This document shows positions 18,893 through 26,839 of a stretch of 64,000 bases of DNA, in pieces. Source of the DNA: Nannocystis pusilla (GTDB lineage Bacteria > Myxococcota_A > Polyangia > Nannocystales > Nannocystaceae); the NCBI RefSeq assembly GCF_020073745.1, contig NZ_JAIRAU010000027.1, positions 452,001 to 516,000 of the forward strand. Direction: 5' to 3'. The notes under the pieces were generated by a model, which saw only the letters and a list, made by a program, of their open reading frames with translations, had not been told where the DNA came from and ran no database searches. Made by a program: the position numbers and the translations under genes. Positions within the stretch are counted from its first letter, which is position 1. Each line of letters starts with the position of its first letter.

Positions 18893-19039
18893 GCCGGCGA
18901 GCTCGACGGCGAGGCGCGCGGCCTCCGCGAGAGGCAGGGCCGGCCCCGCCGAGTTCAGGCGCGAGCGCGGCCCGGTGGTGGCGATCGCAGGTGTGAGCGG
19001 TCGGAGGCGGACGAGGCGTCAAGATCGCCGCACGAGGCG

Positions 19040-20209
19040 ATGGCGCGGCGTCTGAAGAACCCCGGACCGACGGCGGACGCGGAGGCGGGCGGCCTCGCGG
19101 GGCTCTACGGGCTGCCGCTGGCCGAGTTCACGCGGGCGCGCGACGAGCTGGCCGCGAAGCTGCGGGCCGCGGGCGACAGCGCCGGGGCGACGCGGGTGAA
19201 GTCGCTGCGCAAGCCGAGCACGGCGGTGTGGGCGATCAATCAGCTGGCGCGGCGCGAGCCGGGGCGGATGGCGGCGCTGCTGAAGGCGGGCGAACGCATG
19301 CGCGAGTCGCAGCGCTCCGGCGCGACGGGGCTGCGCGAGGCGAGCGAGGCGCACCACCAGCTGGTGTGGGAATTGCTGCAAGCCGCGACGAACGTGCTGG
19401 CAAAGGCGGGGATCCGCGCGCCGGGCGATCACCTCGACCCGATTCGTATCACCCTGCAATCCGCGCCCGCGGCGGCGGAGCACGAGCGGGAGATGCTGCG
19501 CGAGGGGACGCTGACGCGAGAGCTCGAGCCGGCGGACATCGGCGACGTGATGCGAATGATGGCAGGGGGCGCGGACGAGGAAGCGCCGCCGGCCGCGGAG
19601 GTCGAGACGCCGACGCGCGAGCGCAAGCCGACGAAGCGGAAGGTGAAGCGGAAGGCGACGCGTGAGCGCGCGAAGCCGTCGCGCCGGATCGATCGCGCGG
19701 CGAAGCAGGAGGCGGCTCGCGAGCAGCGGGAGGCGGAGCAGGCTGCGGCCCGTGAGGCGAAGGCGGCGGCTCGTGAGCAGCGCGCGGCCGAGCGGGAGGC
19801 GGCTCGCGCGGCGAAGGTGGCGGCGGCCCGCGAGGCGCGGGAGGCAGAGCGGGAGGCGGCTCGTGAAGCGCAGGCTGCCGCTCGCGAGGAGCGGGAGGCG
19901 GAGCAGGCCGAGGCGCGGCAGCAGGCCGCCGCTCGCCGGGCGTACGCGAAGGTCAGCCGCGAGGCCGAGCAGTGGGCGACGAAGGCCGAGCGCGCGAAGG
20001 CGGCGGCGCGCAAGGCCGACCAACTGGCGCACAAGGCCGAGGAGGCGGCGAGGACGGCGCGGGAGCGGGCCGACGCGGCGGAGCTGGCGGCGGAGGCGGC
20101 GGAGAGCCGGGCGGAGGCGGCCGAGGCCGCGCGCGCGGCCGCCGAGCAGGAGGTGGACACGCCGCGCGGGCGAGGCAAAGGCCGGCGCACGAAGGGGGGC
20201 GGCGATTGA
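19040..20209 (+). CDS. Uncharacterised protein with Ala/Glu/Arg-rich coiled coil
   Basis: A 389-aa protein. The first 130 residues are a compact conserved-looking domain (LYGLPLAEFTRARDELAAKL, then VKSLRKPSTAVWAINQLARR), a pattern I recognise from hypothetical proteins of actinobacteria and myxobacteria but without a known function. Residues about 195-385 are an almost uninterrupted heptad-like run of Ala, Arg, Glu and Lys (repeats such as EREAAREA), predicted to form a long coiled coil, and it ends in basic RGKGRRTKGG. No signal or membrane segment is seen. The strong alanine/GAG codon bias gives long shadow frames on the other strand. Function unknown. Confidence 0.75.
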   Translation: MARRLKNPGPTADAEAGGLAGLYGLPLAEFTRARDELAAKLRAAGDSAGATRVKSLRKPSTAVWAINQLARREPGRMAALLKAGERMRESQRSGATGLREASEAHHQLVWELLQAATNVLAKAGIRAPGDHLDPIRITLQSAPAAAEHEREMLREGTLTRELEPADIGDVMRMMAGGADEEAPPAAEVETPTRERKPTKRKVKRKATRERAKPSRRIDRAAKQEAAREQREAEQAAAREAKAAAREQRAAEREAARAAKVAAAREAREAEREAAREAQAAAREEREAEQAEARQQAAARRAYAKVSREAEQWATKAERAKAAARKADQLAHKAEEAARTARERADAAELAAEAAESRAEAAEAARAAAEQEVDTPRGRGKGRRTKGGGD

Positions 20210-20278
20210 GTCATCGCTGCCATCGGCGTGAAGAAACTTCGGCGGTGGTAGCCGTCACGGACAGATGATCGAGAGAAC

Positions 20279-20294
20279 ATGTCCTGAAGGACAT
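20279..20294. repeat. Short interrupted palindrome ATGTCCT-GA-AGGACAT
   Basis: This is a perfect 7-bp inverted repeat with a 2-nt GA spacer, lying in the gap between the coiled-coil gene and the convergent lipoprotein gene. It is one of a family of near-identical dyads scattered over the window (see also 5835, 25720, 26806, 35132, 36144, 36242, 38925, 54122 and 54164). Confidence 0.8.
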
Positions 20295-20320
20295 TCCCGA
20301 TCGCGCAGGCGCGGCCGGGC

Positions 20321-20734
20321 TCAGTCGGTGGTGGCCGCGCAGGCCGAGGCCTTCTCATCCACGGCCGGCGGCAGCTCGGGGCAGTCGTCGAAGTTCTGCT
20401 GGCAGTCCGACACAGACTGCGCGTCGTTGCAGTCGAGCCGGTCCTCGAGGCAATCATTGTACTCCCGCGCGCGGTCGAGAAAGCACTTGAGGGTCGTCTT
20501 CGAGCCGTCCTTGTCGATCTCCAGGGCATTTTCGAGGCAGTCGCGGTCGAAGAAGCTGAGGAACGAGTTGAACATGCCCTCGCACATGGCCCGGTCGGGG
20601 AACACGTTGCTGCACGAGCAGACGATGTCGACCGACTTCTCGCTCTCGGCGTCGATCTTGTCGAGGAGCGAGGGGACCCCGCAACCGGTGGCGATCAGGG
20701 CGAGCAAGGCGAGCGGACGGACGCGGCGCTTCAT
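20321..20734 (-). CDS. Cysteine-rich lipoprotein
   Basis: A 137-aa predicted lipoprotein with signal MKRRVRPLALLALIATGCGV, whose lipobox is IATGC. The mature part contains about ten cysteines, spaced like disulphide-bonded pairs (DIVCSCSNVFPDRAMCEG, LDCNDAQSVSDCQQNFDDC), so it is probably an oxidised periplasmic or outer-membrane protein. The start at 20734 is chosen because it is the only ATG that leaves a lipoprotein signal at the N-terminus. I do not recognise a family; Cys-rich lipoproteins of this kind are common in myxobacteria. Confidence 0.8.
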   Translation of the reverse strand: MKRRVRPLALLALIATGCGVPSLLDKIDAESEKSVDIVCSCSNVFPDRAMCEGMFNSFLSFFDRDCLENALEIDKDGSKTTLKCFLDRAREYNDCLEDRLDCNDAQSVSDCQQNFDDCPELPPAVDEKASACAATTD

Positions 20735-21210
20735 GAGCGCATGATAAGGGGGTTCTCCCGGGGGGAGGGCGGCGATCTGGCACGACAGGTCGCGGCGTGG
20801 GCCGCGCGAGGCGCGAAATGGCGAGCGAACGCGGAGAGGCGGGCCGCTCGTGCGCGGGCCAGGGCACCATCGGCGGACGGGCCAGCGAGCTCGACCTGAG
20901 CTTGAGGGCGGCGGCACACTCGATCGCGAGGCAGGTCGAGGGGCGTGCGGCGGGGTCGTGGACGATCGTGGCGGCGACGCTGGTCGCTGGCTGTCCTTCG
21001 GGCCAGGCGATCACGACCGATGCGACGGGTGACGCGGTGGCGCGGGGCGCCGCGTCGACGTGGAACCATGGGCTATCGTCGGCGACGCCGTCGTCTCCGC
21101 GCGCGTGGTGCTCGTGCTGCTCGTGGGTTACGTACAACTGCGGCGGCGGCTGGAGCGGGCCGGTGGTGGCCGACCTCGGCGGCCCCGGCGCGTGATAGCG
21201 TCGGCGGGCA
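20735..21210. other. 476-bp gap without a supported gene
   Basis: Several open frames cross this stretch on both strands, but none has recognisable domain content or consistent protein character. The best is a plus-strand frame at about 20797-21195, which contains a lipobox-like VAATLVAGCPSG followed by Thr/Asp-rich sequence. It lacks a proper signal N-terminus. It could be a degraded lipoprotein gene. Promoters for the lipoprotein at 20734 (leftward) and the small gene at 21211 (rightward) must lie here. Confidence 0.5.
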
Positions 21211-21450
21211 ATGACCTGGAAGAACCTCGCCCTCGTCCTCTCGGGAATCCTCATCGGCTGCGCCGGCGGCACCGTCGGGCACGCGATCGCCCAGTATCCT
21301 GCCACCGCGCCGCGCTTCGAGCACATGTGCATGGGGCCGAGCTCGTCGGTCAGCGGGATCAACGACGACGTGACCCAGGCGGCGAATCAGGGCTGGGAGC
21401 TGGTGACGATGACGCAGGGCATCGTCTGCTTCAAGCGGCCGCGCGTCTGA
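21211..21450 (+). CDS. Small exported protein (79 aa)
   Basis: A 79-aa protein beginning MTWKNLALVLSGILIGCAGG, a hydrophobic signal with a cysteine at residue 17 (IGCAGG) that could act as a lipobox. The mature part ends NQGWELVTMTQGIVCFKRP, the kind of short beta-rich ending seen in DUF4177-like small proteins (GWELV ... FKRP). It appears complete. The function is unknown, and it has no obvious operon partner. Confidence 0.72.
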   Translation: MTWKNLALVLSGILIGCAGGTVGHAIAQYPATAPRFEHMCMGPSSSVSGINDDVTQAANQGWELVTMTQGIVCFKRPRV

Positions 21451-21599
21451 TCGCGGGCGGACCACGATGGCCGTCGATGCCGAGGTGCCCGTCCGCGCGC
21501 CTCGTCGCCGACAGGTGATCCACGAGCGCGGTGAGGCGCGTCTGCGCACCTCGGGTCGCGCTCGCTCGCCGCCGTGGCAATCGCCTACAATGCGCCTCC

Positions 21600-23156
21600 G
21601 TGTCTCGCAGCATCCACGACACCCACGGCGTGCTCCAGCGGATCCTCGCCGACGACTACGCCGACCTCGACGCCCAGTCGGAGCTGGCCGACGAGGTGCG
21701 GGAGAACATCCGGCGGCAGCGACGGATCAAGCGGCGGATCCGGGAGCAGCGCGGGCGCGACGGCCGTCTCCCGCTGGCGATCGTCGATCCCGACACGGCG
21801 CCGGTGCTGGTCGAGGACGGCGGACCCTACGTCCACCACGCCGCGACCGAGGCGGACGTCCGGGAGATCTTGCGGCGCATGCCCCCGGGGTCGCTGGACG
21901 GGCTCGGGCCGATTCGCCTGTGTGTCGGCGACGAGCGGCGCGCGACGGAGGACGAGTCCGCGGATCCGTGGACGGGGCGGCCCGGCTCCGAGGTGCTGCC
22001 GGGCGCATATGGCCCGGATTTCGCGGGCCTGTACGACGGGCAGGACGCCAGCGTCCGGCTCCACGCGTTCGTCCACGAGCCGGGCGCCCCCGGGCCGTTC
22101 GGCGTCTACCTCAAGCTCCGGGCGCTCGCCGTGCTGGTGCACGAATTGTCGCACCACTATGATTATACGTTCCGCACCCGCGGCGATCGCTGGCGCATGG
22201 ATCCCGGCGACAAGACCGAGACCTACGCGGATACGCGGGCGTTCGGGCTGGTCGAGTCCTGCGTCGTGCCGTACTTGCACGAGCGTTATGGCGACGAGTG
22301 CGCGGCGTTTCGCCGCTGGCAACTGCAGCACGCGGGCTGCTCGCTGCCGCTCGAGGTCCTCGCCGACGAGCGGCGGGAACACACGGGGCCCGGCGATTCG
22401 TTCGTCATGCTGGTGTTCAAGCTCGCCGCCGGCCGCGATCCGCTGGACGCGCGCGCCGATTATGCCGAGTGCCTCGCCTTGCACAGGCGCGACGAGGAGG
22501 CGCGGCAGGTCGCCGACGGCGTGCTCGGCGAGCGGCCGGAGCACGCCGGGGCGCTCCTCACCCGGGCGGAGGTCGCCTTCCGGCGCGGGGACGACGACGT
22601 CGCGGAGCAGAGCTGCCGGGCCGCGCTGGCCAGCTCGCCGGACGCGGAGCTGCTGCTCGCGCGCCTGCTGTGCCGCCAGGCGCGCTGGCAGGAGCTGGCG
22701 GACGTGACCACGCACGCGCTCATCAAGCGGGAGCGCCAGCGGCTGCGGGCCCTGCGTGCGCGGGCGCGGGTGGAGCTGCTCGAGCTCGACGCGGCCGCCG
22801 AGGATGTGGCCGTGCTGCAGCGCTCCACCGATCTGTTCATGCAGAGCGAAGCTGCCATCATCGAGGCGCTGAGGCTGTGCCGCGGCGGCCGGTGGGAGGA
22901 GGCGCTCGCGGCCGGCGAGCGCCTCCTCGACGCCGGGCGCCTCGGTCCGGTCCGCCGCGCGGAGGTTCGGGCGCTGGTGCTCGAGTGCGCGCTGCGGCTC
23001 GAGCGCGACGATCGCCTCGTGCCGCTCGAGGCGGCCGAGGTCGCCGGACTGCGCGGACGCGGCCATGACGCGTGGATGAATCGGCTGATGGCGGAGCTTC
23101 GCGGTTGGAGCGCTCGGGTCGGCGAGGGGGCCGCGGATCCGGGCGCTGTCCCGTGA
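21600..23156 (+). CDS. HExxH metallopeptidase-like protein with TPR-type C-terminal half
   Basis: A 518-aa protein. I chose the GTG at 21600, which leaves VSRSIHDTHGVLQRILADDY at the N-terminus; an in-frame start at 21531 would add 23 arginine-rich residues. Residues about 170-200 contain LVHELSHHYDYTF, an HExxH zinc motif with a third histidine close by, and further on is YADTRAFGLVESCVVPYL, where an acidic residue could complete the site. Residues about 290-500 are helical repeats of TPR character (ALLTRAEVAFRRGDDDVAEQ). No signal peptide is visible. It is probably a cytoplasmic zinc protease-like protein with a protein-binding scaffold. Its stop codon directly abuts the convergent lipoprotein gene at 23157. 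Confidence 0.75.
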   Translation: MSRSIHDTHGVLQRILADDYADLDAQSELADEVRENIRRQRRIKRRIREQRGRDGRLPLAIVDPDTAPVLVEDGGPYVHHAATEADVREILRRMPPGSLDGLGPIRLCVGDERRATEDESADPWTGRPGSEVLPGAYGPDFAGLYDGQDASVRLHAFVHEPGAPGPFGVYLKLRALAVLVHELSHHYDYTFRTRGDRWRMDPGDKTETYADTRAFGLVESCVVPYLHERYGDECAAFRRWQLQHAGCSLPLEVLADERREHTGPGDSFVMLVFKLAAGRDPLDARADYAECLALHRRDEEARQVADGVLGERPEHAGALLTRAEVAFRRGDDDVAEQSCRAALASSPDAELLLARLLCRQARWQELADVTTHALIKRERQRLRALRARARVELLELDAAAEDVAVLQRSTDLFMQSEAAIIEALRLCRGGRWEEALAAGERLLDAGRLGPVRRAEVRALVLECALRLERDDRLVPLEAAEVAGLRGRGHDAWMNRLMAELRGWSARVGEGAADPGAVP

Positions 23157-24458
23157 TCAGCCCGGGTTCTGGGCCCTGGCCGCGGTGGCGAGCAGGACCG
23201 GGGCACCGCCGCGGACGCCCATGATCACGAGCTCGGTCATGGCTCTGGGCATGGCCGCGAACACGGGGCCGGTGGCCGAGACGTCGGCGGGCAGGGCGAC
23301 GCTGCGCCACGCGCCCGCGGGGTCGCGGTGCAGCAGGGCGTCGGCGGTCTGGGCCCACAGGCCGCCGTCGGTGGTCGGCCACAGGCCGGCGAAGCGGGCG
23401 CCCGCGGGCAGGGCCTCGAGCTTCCAGCCGCCGGTCTCGTAATGGAGGATGTGATCGGTGGCGCCGGTGGCGGGGTCGCGCAGCGTCATCGAGACGCTGT
23501 GCTTCTGGCGCGGGATGGTGTGCTCCCATTCCCAGGCGCCGGGCGGCAGCGGCGTGGCGTTGGTCTGCACGCAGTCCGCGTCGGCGCAGGCGATCTGCAC
23601 GTAATAACCATTGTCCTCGGCGAGGGTGTAGAGCGCGCCGGCCTTGCTCTCGACGATGTCGCGGAGCGAGCCGCGGACCATCGGCAGGTCCGGGTCGGGG
23701 GCGCCGTTGCCGGCGACGCGCACGAGGCCGTTGTCGAGGATGGCGAGGAAGCCGACGTTCCAGCTCTTGCGCACCGGGCCGAGGCGGTCGGTCTCCACCC
23801 ATTGATCGGTGCCGATCGCCTGCGGGACCCACCGGCTGCTGCCGCGCAATCGGTGCAGTCGGAGCCGCGGCAGCAGGGCGCGATCACGGGTCTGGCCGTG
23901 CTCGACGGCCCAGACCTCGTCGGGCCAGTGGCCGACCAGATGCCCCGGCGGGGCCCCGATCCCGGCGGCGACCCACGCGCCGGCGGCGTCGAGGGTGTAG
24001 AAATCGGCGCCGGCGCCGGCGAGCACGCCGGTGGCGAGGTATTGAAAGCCCTTCAGGGCCGGGGTGGCGGGCAATGTGACGACGTCGCGCCACGCGGCCT
24101 GGTGCTCGGCGGCGACGATCGGCGCGGCGACGAGCGCGGCGGGTGTGGTGATTTCGTCGGGCGGCGCGGCGGCGGGATCGACGGGTGGTGCGTCGCCGGC
24201 GGGCTCGGGGGGCGCCGGTTCGCCGGACGGCGGGGGCGGCAAGGACGGCGGGGCAGGTGCGGGCGCGGGCGGCTCGACGCGGGCGACGGGAGCGGGCGGG
24301 GCGTCGGGGGCGGGCGGCGCAGCCACAGGGGCGGGCGCCGGGGCGGCGTCGGGCCCGGGCCGGGCGTCGACGGGCGGATTGGCGGTACAGGCCGCGGCGC
24401 CGAGGAGGGCGGCGAGACGGAGCCACGGGCGGGAATGGGGCGAATGCGGGGTGGTCAT
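23157..24458 (-). CDS. Lipoprotein with Pro/Ala-rich linker and WD/Kelch-like body
   Basis: A 433-aa predicted lipoprotein. The signal reads PWLRLAALLGAAACTANPP, with lipobox GAAAC. Residues about 30-105 are a flexible Pro/Ala-rich stalk. The rest (about 110-433) consists of recurring short beta segments with Trp/Gly turns (WVAAGIGAPPGHLVGHWPDE, GGLWAQTADALLHRD), suggesting a beta-propeller-type surface domain. Its ATG overlaps the stop of the pentahaem cytochrome gene by 4 bp (ATGA), so the two are co-expressed and may form a surface complex. No enzymatic motif is visible. Confidence 0.78.
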   Translation of the reverse strand: MTTPHSPHSRPWLRLAALLGAAACTANPPVDARPGPDAAPAPAPVAAPPAPDAPPAPVARVEPPAPAPAPPSLPPPPSGEPAPPEPAGDAPPVDPAAAPPDEITTPAALVAAPIVAAEHQAAWRDVVTLPATPALKGFQYLATGVLAGAGADFYTLDAAGAWVAAGIGAPPGHLVGHWPDEVWAVEHGQTRDRALLPRLRLHRLRGSSRWVPQAIGTDQWVETDRLGPVRKSWNVGFLAILDNGLVRVAGNGAPDPDLPMVRGSLRDIVESKAGALYTLAEDNGYYVQIACADADCVQTNATPLPPGAWEWEHTIPRQKHSVSMTLRDPATGATDHILHYETGGWKLEALPAGARFAGLWPTTDGGLWAQTADALLHRDPAGAWRSVALPADVSATGPVFAAMPRAMTELVIMGVRGGAPVLLATAARAQNPG

Positions 24459-25516
24459 GGTCGTGGACTCGCGGGTGACAATGGAGGGAGGTGCCCGTCG
24501 GCGAGGCGAACAGTATCGGCGATGGTCGATTGTTCAGGGCGGTCGGGATCGCGGGCGTCGACGCGCTCGAGGTCGATCCACCACACGAGCGCGGCGCCGT
24601 CGATCGGCGCGTCGGGGCGCAGATCGAGGCGCAGGCTGGCGGCGCCCTGCAGGCGATCGTCGACGAGCGGCCGGGTCGAGGCGTGGCGGATCCGCCCGTC
24701 GGGGTGGTGCCGCGGGACGAAATGGCGCGCGAGGTACCGCGACCGACGGGCGAGCTCGCGGCCGTCGGGGCCGACGAGCGCGGCGTGGACGGCGAGGCGC
24801 CGGAACAGATCGCCGGTCGGGAAGGCATGGCCGACGTCGCGGGTGCGCAGGTCGAGCAGCAGGACGTCGCCGTCGCGGCGCGCGGTGACGTCGAGGGCGC
24901 GCCGCATGGCCGAGGGATCGCGGGTGGAGGCGAAGTCGTGGCGCGGGTGGGTCGTGAGATCGGGGCGCGGCATGTGACAGTCGGCGCAGCTGCGATCGGC
25001 GTGGGCGGAGGCCCGGTGCTCGCGCATGGTCGTCTGCATCATGGTGCCGGGGGCGCGGCCGCTGCCGGGCGGGAAGTCGAACTCGTGGCAGCGGGCGCAG
25101 CTGTCGGTGGCGAACCCGGGATCGCGGCGGAGCGCATGCGGGGCGTCGCCGGTGCCGGTGCGGCGGACGCCGCTGACGATCGCGGCGCCGTCGCCGTGAC
25201 AGGCGAGGCAGCCGACGCCGAGCGCCTCGGCGTCGCCCGCGGGCAGGTGCGCGTGCCCGGGGGCGTGGCAGTCGCGGCAGAAGGGGGTCGGCTCGCGGGC
25301 GTAGGAGCGCTGGAATTCGCGGTTGGTGAACGATCGATGGTGCCGCGAGCGCGCCCACTCGTCGGCGATGTCGTCGTGGCAGGCGGCGCACTCGGCCTCA
25401 TCGGGCAGCCAGGTGCTGGCAGCGCCGCGGACGGCCGCGCCCGCGGGGTTACCCGGGCCGTCGGTGCACGCGGGCAGCAGCGCGGCGAGCAGGGCGAGGA
25501 GCGTGCGCCGGGGCAC
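24455..25516 (-). CDS. Pentahaem c-type cytochrome lipoprotein
   Basis: A 353-aa exported cytochrome with five CxxCH haem-binding motifs, in order CAACH, CRDCH, CLACH, CARCH and CADCH, all within residues about 35-200. The signal TLLALLAALLPACTDG has lipobox LLPAC. The GTG at 25516 is preferred because it places this signal at the N-terminus; upstream in-frame sequence looks non-coding. The haem spacing resembles the cytochrome c554 / multihaem family (a distal cluster with AHLPAGDAEALGVGCLACHG). The C-terminal half is a beta-rich domain of unknown role (GHAFPTGDLFRRLAVHA). It probably takes part in periplasmic or surface electron transfer, together with the co-transcribed lipoprotein. Confidence 0.85.
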   Translation of the reverse strand: MPRRTLLALLAALLPACTDGPGNPAGAAVRGAASTWLPDEAECAACHDDIADEWARSRHHRSFTNREFQRSYAREPTPFCRDCHAPGHAHLPAGDAEALGVGCLACHGDGAAIVSGVRRTGTGDAPHALRRDPGFATDSCARCHEFDFPPGSGRAPGTMMQTTMREHRASAHADRSCADCHMPRPDLTTHPRHDFASTRDPSAMRRALDVTARRDGDVLLLDLRTRDVGHAFPTGDLFRRLAVHAALVGPDGRELARRSRYLARHFVPRHHPDGRIRHASTRPLVDDRLQGAASLRLDLRPDAPIDGAALVWWIDLERVDARDPDRPEQSTIADTVRLADGHLPPLSPASPRP

Positions 25517-25763
25517 GGCGGGACGATAGCGGGTCGGCGTGCCTGCATTCAAGGAGGCGCGCGAGCCGGGCGGTCGCGCGCGGTCCTGGGGCCAGGTGTG
25601 CGGGAAGAGGCGGCCTGGCCGGGCGGTGCGTGGAGATGCGTGTCGCGGCCGGCTCATGGAGCTGTCCGCGACGGCGCTGCGCGTCGGGGCGAGGGTGAGA
25701 TGAATGCGGATGTGGCGATATGTCTCTTGAGACATGCCATGGCGAGGGCGTTGCCTCACCGAA
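25517..25763. other. Gap holding one CATGTC palindrome
   Basis: No gene is supported here. A perfect 7-bp dyad with a 2-nt spacer, ATGTCTC-TT-GAGACAT, lies at 25720-25735, just after the 3' end of the GIY-YIG gene. The rest is uninformative. Confidence 0.6.
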
Positions 25764-26150
25764 TCATGCGTCGCGGATCCGGGGGTGGAGATTGTAGCCG
25801 CGCTCGCCGAAGGGGGAGGTCCGCTCGATCCACACCTGCTCCAGGAGCCACAGCTCGTCCTCGTGCGGGCCCGCCTCCTCGTCCTGCGGGGTCACGATGT
25901 CGGCGATCGCGAATTCGAAGGCGTCGGGGCCGAGGCGCCGCCAGTCCTCCTGCAGCGCGCGGTTCGGATGACCGCCGATGTCGAGCATGAAGCGGTGGCG
26001 GTTCAGCGGGCCGTGCAGGTTCATGCTGCTGCCGAGCAGCACCTTGCCGCTGACGGTGTTGCGAATGAGGTAGACCCCGGCGCGCCGCGGCTGCTCGCGG
26101 TATTGTCGCTTGTGATCGGCGCGGGTCCGGTGCGGGGTGGCAGAGGTCAT
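25764..26150 (-). CDS. GIY-YIG nuclease-family protein
   Basis: A 128-aa protein built around a GIY-YIG domain: GVYLIRNTVSGKVLLGSSMN carries the two halves as G-V-Y and L-L-G, with Arg/His-rich sequence (HGPLNRHRFML) and the distal NRALQEDWRRLGPDAFEFAI after it. These small single-domain members resemble the DNA-cleaving domain of UvrC and homing enzymes, but many are of unknown role. The usual YIG is LLG here. The start at 26150 overlaps the stop of the DUF2239 gene by 4 bp, so both are read from the DUF2239 promoter. Confidence 0.82.
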   Translation of the reverse strand: MTSATPHRTRADHKRQYREQPRRAGVYLIRNTVSGKVLLGSSMNLHGPLNRHRFMLDIGGHPNRALQEDWRRLGPDAFEFAIADIVTPQDEEAGPHEDELWLLEQVWIERTSPFGERGYNLHPRIRDA

Positions 26151-26692
26151 GGGTCGTCTCCTGAAGGAAATGCGCGTTCGACCATGCGCGCGAGGTGATC
26201 GCGGATGTCCGCGGGCCAGCGGCGGATCTGCCGCGCGAAGCGCTTCGAGTCGCGTGCGAACAGGGCCCGCGCGGCCTCTTCGTAATTGGGGAGGTCGCCG
26301 GCGAGCGCGGTCATGACCCGATGCGCGGCCTCTCGCGCCAGACGGGCCCGCTCTTCGTCGGGATCGCGCCGGATGGCCTCCTCGACGAGCCGGCGCAAGG
26401 CCGCCGAGATCCCGCTCGGCTGCTGCTCGAGCCACTCCCAGTGGCGCGGGAGCAGCGAGACCTCGCGCGAGACGACGCCGAGCTTCGGGCGGCCGGGACC
26501 GGCGCGCACGGGCGGCGCCTCGGCGGCCAGCGTGGCGTCGAGCTCGACCTGGTGCCCGCTGGCGTCGTCGAAGACGAGGACCGTCCCCGCGCACGCGCCG
26601 GCGTCGCGGAGGCGCTGCAGCACCTCGCGGGCGCTGCCCGAGGCGAGACGCCGGGTGCCGGCGAAGGCGGTGTAGGTGCGCTCCGGGTCCAC
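26147..26692 (-). CDS. DUF2239-family protein
   Basis: A 181-aa protein of the DUF2239 family. It has the N-terminal YTAFAGTRRLASGSAREVL and FDDASGHQVELDATL, the hallmark GRPKLGVVSREVSLLPRHWE, and the helical ISAALRRLVEEAIRR after it. The central block resembles a small DNA-binding or regulatory element, although the family has no proven function. It begins with GTG immediately behind a palindromic promoter (26699-26738), with so little space that the mRNA may lack a leader. The GIY-YIG gene overlaps its stop. A protein expressed from a dyad promoter in front of its own gene may be self-regulating; that is inference. Confidence 0.85.
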   Translation of the reverse strand: MDPERTYTAFAGTRRLASGSAREVLQRLRDAGACAGTVLVFDDASGHQVELDATLAAEAPPVRAGPGRPKLGVVSREVSLLPRHWEWLEQQPSGISAALRRLVEEAIRRDPDEERARLAREAAHRVMTALAGDLPNYEEAARALFARDSKRFARQIRRWPADIRDHLARMVERAFPSGDDP

Positions 26693-26698
26693 GCGGCA

Positions 26699-26738
26699 AT
26701 AATACCCGGGGAATATTGCCGGTCAATATCCCCCGGGT
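26699..26738 (-). promoter_or_regulatory. Promoter inside a 35-bp palindrome for the DUF2239/GIY-YIG pair
   Basis: The segment 26704-26738 is an almost perfect palindrome (arms ACCCGGGG-ATATTG around a CCGG centre, with one mismatch per arm). On the minus strand a -35 TTGACC (26726-26721) and a -10 TATTAT (26704-26699) are separated by 16 bp. Counting 6-7 nt past the -10 box puts the transcription start on or next to the GTG at 26692, so translation may be leaderless. A repressor bound to the dyad would cover the -35, the spacer and the first base of the -10. Confidence 0.65.
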
Positions 26739-26805
26739 AAAAACGACGGCGCAGGGGGCGCATCGAGGCGGGGCCCGAGCGCCGGGACGCGCGGGGCTTC
26801 CTCGA

Positions 26806-26817
26806 AGGACATGTCCT
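26806..26817. repeat. Perfect 12-bp palindrome AGGACATGTCCT
   Basis: This is a member of the CATGTCC/GGACATG dyad family, here without a spacer. It sits in the 147-bp gap between the GST stop (26840) and the DUF2239 promoter. Confidence 0.75.
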
Positions 26818-26839
26818 GGCGACCAGGTACCGGCCGCGC

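Noticed and set aside
20797..21195. Plus-strand frame with a lipobox-like VAGC
   Set aside because: It has no proper signal peptide start and no family similarity; the Cys may be chance. Kept only as a note in the gap entry.
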